Source: Antitrichia curtipendula
Taxonomy: Eukaryota > Streptophyta > Bryopsida > Hypnales > Leucodontaceae
Reading direction: 5' to 3'
DNA: 64,000 bases
Assembly: GCA_951230915.1 (NCBI GenBank)
Contig: OX579635.1
Location: forward strand, 37,262,001-37,326,000
The notes beneath the pieces were generated by a model. It saw nothing but the letters and a program-made list of their open reading frames with translations, was not told the DNA's origin and ran no database searches. The translations under genes were made by a program, and so were the position numbers. The number at the start of each line of letters is the position of its first letter. The stretch's first letter is position 1. Below are positions 55,060 through 64,000 of the stretch, one piece after another.

Positions 55060-56560
55060 GCTCTGTTTCCATAGCTCAAAAAAAACCTCTTGATTTGCAC
55101 AAAAACTTGCTCTTGGGTGATTAATTGATTTAAAGGAATGCTCACTACAATTTGTCTTTAGAGAGAGACAAAGGTTGTAGACAAAATATTTCATAAGTTG
55201 TGCATGTAGGCAAGGGCTATTTGGTTGAAGTAAATGGGTGATTCAAACTCTTGATTTCCTAGTGTATTTCCATTGATTGCAAGACTTTGTAAGTAAGCTT
55301 CCATGCTCCAACACTTTTGATTTTAGAAGAATACTACATCTGGTGTTTTGAGATTAAATGATGTTCAGTTCAATGGGATTTATTTGGTATTTCAAATACA
55401 TTGAAGCAAAACTCATGCACTATCATAGAGATAAAATTTTGTATGTATTTTTCCCGAATTCTCAGCAAAGAAATGATATAATGTATAATAGTCTTCATTA
55501 TATGGTGGTGCTTGTCTAATCATCTCATATTGTGGATATTTAAATTGCAATATGTAATTGATATTATCTCTATAGCCTAAAGCTTTTCTTTCATATTCAC
55601 TTGTATCATCATAAATTAATTCAAAAATCTTGGTTTCTTGATGGTCATCGTTGTTTTGCTTTGATTCTTTATGATTGTTTTTGTTAGGAATGTTGTTGTT
55701 TTGATTGCTCTCTGATTTGTCATGGTTTTCAATTTGCATCTTCTTTTGTTTATTTTTGTTTATTTTTGAACAATTATTTTTCATTGCGAGAAGAAAAGAC
55801 CCACAAATAGAATACTACCAAACAAAATGTATATAAAATTATGAAAATAATTATCTATACAATTACAAACATATTCATTCAATCAAATAAAAAGATGTAA
55901 TAATGTTGATACTGATACATTTTATGAACTATTTTTTAATTTATAAGATTAAAACAAGTAAATAAAAGCTAAAATAAAAGTAAAAATATTAAAAAATAGA
56001 AGTCATAATTTTGAAAGTAAACATTATATTATAAGGTAGAGTACTATTTATTTTAGATAATTAAAAATAAAAGCTAATATAAAAGTGAAAATGTTGAAAA
56101 ATAAAAGTCAAATGTTGAAAGTCAACATCATGTTATAATGCAAAATGTTACTATTTATTTTAGATAATTAAAGATATAATTTCTACTCTATAAGATGTAA
56201 GAAAGTCTTAAGAAAATTGTTGTTGCATCTTAAATAGGCAAGAATTTAGTTTGACTAGCTTGACTTGAGTTAGACACTGATACATAGTTAGTAAAGGTTG
56301 CACATTAGACATATCAGTGTATATATGAGTAATAAAAGATGATATATAGACAATAATTTGTTTTATTTTAAATAAACAAAGAATGAAAGGATTTTCTAAT
56401 AAGAATTTTTCTAAAAAAAACATAAAAATTTAGTCTAGAATCACTTTAACTTGACAAGTTCAAACAATTAGGTACCATAAAATGCACATAATCTACTATA
56501 AACTAGAGTTTGTTTGCCCTTATAATGTTGAAATCTTAGAGTGCTTACTACATTGGGTGG
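55060..56560. repeat. Dispersed repeat, copy B
   Basis: Counterpart of 3,480-4,860, in the same orientation, and includes the second 123-codon ORF. It continues as rearranged fragments to about 59,130. Confidence 0.75.
55413..55784 (-). CDS. Uncharacterised 123-aa protein, repeat-borne (copy B)
   Basis: Same length, same start and same stop as the ORF at 3,836-4,207. The first 17 residues differ at about seven positions. Beyond those, the only changes I see are two Val/Ile swaps, Cys to Tyr, and three changes near the C-terminus (Trp-Glu to Ser-Gly, Tyr to His). The N-terminal half is Asn/Lys-rich and hydrophilic; the C-terminal half has IFELIYDDTSEYERK and LYHFFAEN. No known domain. Both copies stay open although the surrounding repeat has diverged, which is the main reason to list it. 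Function unknown. Confidence 0.4.
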   Translation of the reverse strand: MKNNCSKINKNKQKKMQIENHDKSESNQNNNIPNKNNHKESKQNNDDHQETKIFELIYDDTSEYERKALGYRDNINYILQFKYPQYEMIRQAPPYNEDYYTLYHFFAENSGKIHTKFYLYDSA

Positions 56561-56574
56561 TGTGTTTTGTATAT

Positions 56575-59160
56575 TAGAACTAGAGACCTTATTAAAAAAA
56601 TAAAATTTTAAATTAAAGGCTTCACACAATTCAAACCTTGATAAGGGTGTTATGGTACTTCAAAGTATTACTTTTTCATCAAAAAGTAAAAAATATAGAA
56701 AAGAATATTTAAAGTTGAAATAATGAAACTTTCAATGATTTAGATTATAAGATAGAGAGGATATTTCAAAATAGAGTCTATCATCAAAAACTAAACATTA
56801 GATTAGAACTCATTAATTAGAAGTGATCAAAACCAAAAACTTTGAACTCTAAAGTTATAAAATTTGAAGTTATATATTATTCAATAAAAAATAGAAAATT
56901 ATTAGTATTATAAAAAGTTGAAATACATATCTTTTAAATTTTGATTATGTATATAAACTTAGTTTTTGTTGCTCTTTTGAGAAAACACTCAATATTCTAC
57001 AAAATCATTTTTCCAAGACGCAACATCTTTGATGGCATTTTCTTTAAAGATGAATATCAATTAATAAGATCTATACTATGAGAAATTTCTTTTAGATGCA
57101 ATTACGGGTTTTTTTAAAAGTAAGTAAGAAAATATAATATAATAAAAATCCAACCACCTATAACTTTTGTTTTCTTTCTAAGCAAATCTTTTTGGAGATC
57201 AATTACGTCCTAAAACTTTTGCACCAATATGTAGAATTAAACTAGTTTTAATTAGCCATTGGTTGTGGTTTTTTTGGCAACATAGAGATTTTAGGCAGCT
57301 TACTATGAATGGAAACTTTGATTTTAATTTTGGGCAGCTTACTATGAATGAAAGTTATGAGGATTTCTAATTTGCAGGCAATTATGAATTTTCTACTATA
57401 AAATAAACTTTGGAGTCCTTTATTTAACTCAATTTTCAGTATTTTTTGAAAAAAAAGAAAAACATTGGATGTAGATTGTTGATTACAACATTACAACCAT
57501 TGGAATTGGTATTTTTCAATTCCATAACTAAATTCTTAACAATTTAGTGTTTTGAAACATTTAGCAGTCATCAATGGGATTGACTGTTTAATATCCAACG
57601 AAATGATGTGGAATATTCCACACTCCAATCTATAACTAAAGACATGCGTGCTGAAAACTATTAAGATTGAAGTACATTGCGTTGGGTGTCTAGGTCGAAA
57701 TTCTAAACTACGGTTAGTACAAAGATATGTGCTTTTAAATTAAACTATCATAAAAATAGCAATTGCAAACAATAGAGTCAATAGAAAAATAAGTACTTTT
57801 AAATTGAACTTTCAATAAAATTAGCATTCAATTCATTAAAATCAATGATTTTAACAATTGTATTACCTCACTTTATCATAGAAGCCATTCATGATTTGTA
57901 TATTGAATGGAGAAAACAACTCTTTACATATATATATATAGGGTGGTAGGAGGTAAAACAAACAATGTGGGGTTTGTAAATTAGAATTAGTAGGAGCTCA
58001 ACTGTTCATAGCTAAGTCAAATTAAAGTAGGAATTATATTTGAAGTAGAATTTCAAACCTCATTTAGGCATAATTTAATAATTTATTTTCTTAAACTTTG
58101 AACTAGAAAAAGTTGGAAAATCAAGCTAAATTTCATCTCCAAAAATCCGTTTGAGATTTTGAGCCTCCAATAAAAAAAAAAATTTGGAACAAATTTTAAG
58201 GAAGGATTGGAAGGGACAACTTTTTAGCATTTTCAAACATCCTTTATAAATTCTATCCAAAACTTTTATTTGGAGGCTTAAAATTTCAAACAGATTTAGA
58301 GATGAAATTTAACTTGATTTCACAACTTTCGCTAGTTCAAAGTTTTTTGAAAAAAGTTATTATACTATGCCTTTATAAGGTTTAAAATTCTATTCCAAAC
58401 ATAATTTTGACATTTTGACAAGGAATAGACAAGCTCTCCTCTTCACATGATCCCATATCCTTTGAGGACTCATGGTGGACAATGGATTTCAATATGAAAA
58501 TGACGTTTCCATCCTCCATTCCTACAAATGTCATTCATCTTATCAACAAAATTTGTTTTTGATGATTGATGGTTTAATTGCATTGATATATTATTCAATG
58601 GTTTTTTTGGATTTTTGGCAAACCATCCTTCTTAGTATTATTTGTTGATTTGTATGTCTTATCTTAGAATTAGAAAAAAAACTGGAGCCCACCATAAATA
58701 TATTGTCACTATTCTAATACCTGAGCTGACATTAATGATGTCAATGAATTTCATAGATGAAGACTTTAGAAAGGAAAAGACAATGTCTTTGAAGGCTATT
58801 GAATGTTATGTAGCCTAATTGCCTTGAAGAATAAATCCAAAGAAGCACCACCAAACTAAACATTTTTTCATACAAATGTGACCTTGTGAAGTGTAGCTAC
58901 CATGTTTTTTGCAGGGCCAAAAAATAAGATTTTTGTCAATTCAAACGCTAATATCTTGCAATTTACATAGTGAAAATTTTTGAAATTTTTTCCACATCTT
59001 TTCAAATTAGCATGCTACAAGATTCTACAGTTACATGTGTTCAACAATGGATTTTTTTCTAAAATTTGGTACTTCTACTAGAAATGGCAGTTTCGGAGCA
59101 TTTTTGATAAAAACATAGTCAAGAAACTTAGGGATTTAACAAAAATTATAGCATTTTAAC
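56575..59160 (+). repeat. Rearranged fragments of the copy A repeat
   Basis: 56,575-56,930 corresponds to 5,805-6,130, about 57,290-57,570 to 4,900-5,440, and 58,850-59,130 to 5,490-5,800. The order differs from copy A, with unrelated AT-rich DNA between. An inverted pair of 'ggaggcttaaaatttcaaa' type blocks lies around 58,140-58,300. No gene is seen. Confidence 0.6.
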
Positions 59161-62100
59161 TCTAGTGTAAAGGACATTCCATGCTCTTGTCTTGTCAAAC
59201 TTCATGTTAAACCTCATTAGTTTTCTATATTAAAAAATCCTTTAAAAATTTTACACTTTCCAAAATTTAACTTCATTTTCTCATAATTAAAAATATTAAA
59301 TCGAATTTTATAAGATTTTTAAAAGTAATTTTTAAGAAAAGATTATAGAAACTATTAAAATGCTTTAAATAATACAGTTTTTAATGAAATCACTATGCAA
59401 TAGTAATAAATATCATAGTGTAACTTGTGTATTTCTTGTGATTAGTGTATAAAAAATTTGATAGAAAAGTTCAAATTGGTGTATTTTAAGCTTTTGAGAT
59501 GCTTCCTTCAAAGTGTCACAAAAATTACAATTTTAGCAATTTTGGAAAAAAAAAGAATTAAAATTAGATTCTTCGAATTACATTTTTTTAGAGGCACTTC
59601 ACATTGTGACTAAAGGTTGAGAAGCCATCAATTTCCACCAATCAAATTGGTGAAATATTGGGCTTTTGCAATCTAATTGATGAAAATTGACAGCCTCTCA
59701 CCCTTTGGCCATAGTGTAAAATGCCCCTTAGTCAAGCTCCAAGACATTTAAAATCAAGAACTATGTGAAATTTAAATTTGTTCTTTTAAGGGTTAAAGGG
59801 TTGATCTTGCAAAGGAATCTATGACAAAGTGTGTCACATATTGGTAGTACGTGTCAACTAGACTTAAACCGTTAAACAATCTAGGAAGCCAATTATAAAT
59901 GCAACATGGTATTGTATGTATATTTGACACAGAAGGTACATAAATTGAGGTGTATATTAGTGGCAAAAGTTTATATTCATGTTGGGTCAAATTCAATGAC
60001 ACACAATAATTCCAACTTGAATCCAAATTTAGATCATTAGTATACCTCCCTACATGTCTTGGAAAACTATCAAATGGTCACGTATTCTACATGTATGGTA
60101 TTTTATTTGAACATGATAAGGATTAAATGTTCAAAAGAGATCCAAATGAATGGTGCTAATTGATGAAATATCATTCAAATGGTGTATGTCTTGCAATATA
60201 TTTTGGTCATAATCCATATTCTAGAAATCTAATTGAGTATTGACTATACCATGTACACAACTCTGTATAGACCTTTTCGAGTTTTGAATCTAGAATTTGA
60301 TCCTCTTGGTTTTCCCAAATGGGTTGCAGACATAGAAGCATGATACGACGAGCTATATATTAGATAATCAACAAGTCACAATAGCGACAAGTTGGTTATC
60401 ATACTTAATTGGTTGTTTACTTTTAATAAGAACCTTTGATCTTTATGATCCAAGGGCATAAGGTGCAAGTTGAAAAGAGAGAAGGTTATGAGTTGCAACT
60501 TGTGAATTTGTGATGGCGATGGCGACAGGTTGCCAATGGCATAGAGCCACAATAGTCTTGAAAAGTCAACAATCAGTTATGAACTTAAACTTTCTCTTGT
60601 TGGGCATGTGGAATGTCCACCAAGGTAGTGTGCTCTTAAAGTGACCATTTAAGAAGTGGTCCACCTTTTTTTTTTATAGGTTTCCATAGACAAAAATATT
60701 TTTAGATCATTTTTCAAAGACATAAAAATAGATGTGGAATTTAACACAAGTGGTTTTTGTATTTTTCCACACATTTTTGAATTATGTATAAATTTCCAAA
60801 GATTTGGGGCATAGGCTCTCATTTGTGACTATAGGAGACTTCCCAAAATCCGTCCACTTGCAACTTGTAAAGAAATGTGAGGAAATCAAAGACAATGATT
60901 GGCTCTTGCAATAAAAAATATCAAATTTTTCTCAATTCATTCAATGGTTAAAGTGGTCCATTTAAGGATCACCTCATCTCCATTCTCCAACTAATAGCAA
61001 GAGCAATTTGAAGGACGCATGGGGATTTAGAGCAATGTACCTTACAACAGGCACACTGAAGACTCATTAGATGTTTTTTGGGGGGTTTGGAGGGCCGTTT
61101 CAGGCTTGTTCTTGGTGTTGTTCCCCCAAAAGTTAAAGAATGGCCGATGTCAAAAAAGAAAATTTGAAAATTTTGAAAAAAGTAAATCTTCAACTGAAAA
61201 AAAAAGATGAAAAAATAATTAAATTTATATGACGTGGCAGTCTCTCTGCCATGTTAGGCAGCTGCTGCAGCGCAGTTCTAGACGGTTTCAGAGTCTTGGA
61301 ACCCTAGGTGAACTCGCAACCATCCATAGGGGTTGAAAAACATGTAATGCCTCTTGTTGCACCTTTGGTGACCTAAGCACTTGCTCCAAACTGGGTCTTG
61401 GGTGCAACTGCAACCCCATGTCCCAAACTCCAGACTCTCAAACATCAAAAATGTAAAACATCAGACGGCAATTTGCCCATAATCATGGACTAATTACGTT
61501 ATTTAGTACTTAATTCACAGTGAACTAACCGCATAACTAGTGGTTCTATTCTAACATGATAGTCCTGTATATGAAATTCTGACCGCGACAAACTATGGTT
61601 TGGATACCAACTTAGTTAGGAGATCAAGTCTCTTGAACAGCTTGAAACTTGGTATGAATTTTATAAAGAATCACAAATATGGACATTAATCAGGTCTGAA
61701 TGGGGAGTTCTGGAGGCTGGCAACTGAAATCACGTACGTACTTGCATTGTCAGAGAAAATTTGATTACTGGAGTATGGGCCACTGGACCTCTTGATCGCT
61801 GGCTCTCTCATCCCTGGGGTGTTCATAAGTCGCCCACGTAATAGCTGAAACTGAATATTTTTTCAGTAAATTTTCCTTGAAAGACAAGTGGAATTAGCAT
61901 ATAACCCCAAGTCATTTCATATTTTTTGGAGCTTTTTGGATTTAGTTGAAATGGCATAGGGCTCTAAAATCGCCCACCCCTTAAAATATACATTGTTTGG
62001 ACATTGGTGAAGGCTGTGAAAAAGGAATATAGGAGGTGGACAATTTTTAGAGTCTGAGTGCTTTTAGAACCTCCTACCTTAATATATGAAATACTAGATT

Positions 62101-62461
62101 GAAATCAATTCATCTAAATTCTTCTCCTGTGTAAAGCTAGGATGACAGGAATGGATGCACAAAGTGGGCGCCAGCTATGCACAAGCATGATGTTTGGCTC
62201 CAAACAAAGCAAATCCCTCCCGAAGAATGCTAGAAGAATTTGTGACTATGCTCAGGAGTGGAGGGTGTTCAATATTAGCACATCCAACCATCAAATGATT
62301 TCAACCAAATTTTTGTTATTAAAATGATGGTATTCTGTTAAAATGGCGTGGAAGGGGAAGGACGAAACTGGACAATTTTGTTAAATAGGCACAAGTCAGG
62401 GCTCCAAAAATTGTAATTCATCTGCACAAAAGCTTTAAAATCTAGGATAGGTATCATGGAT
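59161..62461. other. Spacer without recognised genes
   Basis: AT-rich DNA. 59,590-59,730 contains a short inverted pair (tcaccaatcaaattggtgaa region and its near inverse). 61,240-61,440 is GC-richer, with 'gacgtggcagtctctctgcc', but gives no recognisable protein. No RNA gene was identified. Confidence 0.45.
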
Positions 62462-62732
62462 ATGGGAAATTTCATTAAAATGGTGCCATTCCGCTACTTT
62501 GATAGTTTTTATAGTTCAGACTGAGTGGTCTGTACTATACAATTGTCCTAGATGTCTGAAATCTTCATTTGTCCTAGATGTCACTTATATAGTTCAATCT
62601 GCACGATCTGAATTCTATACCTTTCTGAGATTTCTGAAATCTATACCAATCCTAGACGACAATTTCATCGATTAAACTGAACGGTCTGAAAATGGCACAT
62701 GGAATACTGCCATTTTAAATAAAATTCCCCAT
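62462..62732. mobile_element. MITE, family 1, copy 2 (271 bp)
   Basis: The ends ATGGGAAATTTCATTAAAAT and, on the minus strand, ATGGGGAATTTTATTTAAAA match the ends of 26,572-26,894. The interiors share 'gtcctagatgtcac' and 'tggaatac' blocks. Confidence 0.75.
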
Positions 62733-64000
62733 GGTTTCAAAACAAATGGTCTGAACATAAAAGTGGCAAGTTTGTGGAAATATGCCAATTTGACAAAATT
62801 GACTTTGAAAGATAGGAATGGCATTTGGAAGGCGGCCATCTTAACGAAATTTCCCGTTTTCTTAAAACAGAGGCTCTGCACAAAGAATTGACCGCCTTGC
62901 AGCACGCAGAGTCTGAGGTGAAGGGAAGGACAAGATCTCTCACCTTCACCACCTTTCAGCGTTACCATTTCCAAATCAAACGCAGCCATGGACTCTCCAC
63001 CTGTGCATCAAGGAATGAAGAAGTCAAGCAAATCCCACATCAAACATTCTCAATGTTCCCTGTATGCACTATAACAAAAATCCCCTCCGAGAATTTAGTT
63101 TTTTGGCCTTTTTTCAAGTACACAGGGAATGCAGCTCTCACAAGGAAATGTGAGACAGGGAATTTTGTGCATTTTTTAGGGGGTAATTTGTGCATTTTTC
63201 AGTAATGTCCCCACCTCCAAATCTATTGAATTTGTGAAATTTAATATTTCAGAATGTAGATTTATGCCTCCAAAATCTAAGCTTAATGTAGATTTTAGCT
63301 TGCATAGTCAATACAATTTACAGATTTTGAAAGCTGAAATCTGACGGAAATGTAGATATTGAATTTCCAATCTTATTGGTTTGTACATTTCAGATTTGCA
63401 CGTTTCAAAATTTCTTAGATAGTACAAACTCTAAAAAAAAGTTAGATTATTGTGAAATCAATGGAGTTCATTGCTTTGGAGATTACATGACAATTTACAA
63501 GTCTTATGTGTCCAACCTCACCGTACCCTTGACAATTGATATGGGACAATTGCATCTTCTAAAATCTACCAAATATCAGGTGGAAAAAACATTGAAATGT
63601 AAAATGTATACAAAGTCTACCAATTTGAATTTTACAGAGGGAATTTGGAGAGAATTTATGAAATACTTGCAAAGAAAATCCATGGTTTTTTCCTTGTATA
63701 GGAATTCTTTGAAGATCCCTCCATGGTGACATTAGAACACAGGGGAAACATGAAAACTAGGAGAAACTTGCAGGGAAAAACTGCAGAATCTCCAAATTAG
63801 TCGGAGGGAATTCCAAGAAAGTCCGGTGTGATTGTTGTCGCTGCTCTCTGTTTCCTGAGCGTTCGAATTTGGAACTGCTTGATGCAACAGATCACGACAC
63901 ATACAGCAGGTCTGATGCCTCCTTTCTGAATTCCAATTCTTTCTCAAATTCTAGAATTGCTATCAGCGCACTCCTCGGCGTTTCTGTCTAAGTGTTTCTC
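62733..64000. other. Spacer to window end, with repeat fragment
   Basis: 63,200-63,740 is similar in inverse orientation to 35,400-36,370 (shared 'agatttatgcctccaaaatc' and 'gaagatccctcc' type blocks). An open stretch of 117 codons (63,376-63,729) lies in that repeat and has no recognisable domain. 62,800-63,060 and 63,800-63,990 are GC-richer, but I could not assign a gene. Confidence 0.4.

Noticed and set aside
60969..61193. 74-codon minus-strand frame
   Set aside because: No recognisable domain or homology; composition is mixed, and there is no supporting promoter or splice signal.

Overview
The window is nuclear DNA from a land plant. It has interstitial TTTAGGG-type telomere repeats, a nucleus-encoded plastid ribosomal protein L6 with a transit peptide, a Ty1/copia element primed by initiator tRNA-Met, and spliceosomal introns. 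Coding DNA is GC-rich and the spacer very AT-rich. The style suggests a bryophyte or another early-diverging plant, but I cannot name the species.

Layout. 1-9.6 kb is AT-rich repeat-derived spacer with a 123-codon ORF (3,836-4,207, minus) inside a repeat. 9,784-11,572 is a seven-exon gene for the ribosome-assembly factor MRT4, with telo-box motifs in its leader. 14.2-15.8 kb holds diverged tandem repeats and a fold-back element. 15,977-17,157 is the two-exon plastid RPL6 gene. 19,662-25,323 is a copia retrotransposon with near-identical LTRs, a target duplication, three in-frame stops in gag-pol and, antisense between pol and the 3' LTR, an ORF with an RNase H1 hybrid-binding (viroplasmin-like) domain.

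27,031-49,723 is bounded by a 25-bp perfect terminal inverted repeat. I interpret it as one giant (about 22.7 kb) DNA transposon. Its left half carries, on the minus strand, a broken transposase-like gene (DUF7869-like). Its right half carries, on the plus strand, a broken gene with a ParB/DGQHR-like motif, a lysine-rich acidic-tailed exon and two FCP1/NIF-type HAD ORFs. A palindrome family (CATCGTGA-GATATC-ACGATG type) is scattered through its introns, leaders and spacers, and forms a 73-bp-period array with a six-monomer (441-bp) higher-order repeat in front of the ParB-like gene. A 240-bp element at 54,223-54,462 has the same two ends and one copy of the palindrome, so it looks like a non-autonomous relative.

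49.7-64 kb is AT-rich spacer with a second copy of the 123-codon ORF repeat (55.0-56.6 kb), small inverted-repeat elements and microsatellites. The two confident host genes are both translation-related housekeeping genes. Almost everything else is mobile DNA, much of it carrying single-base nonsense changes.
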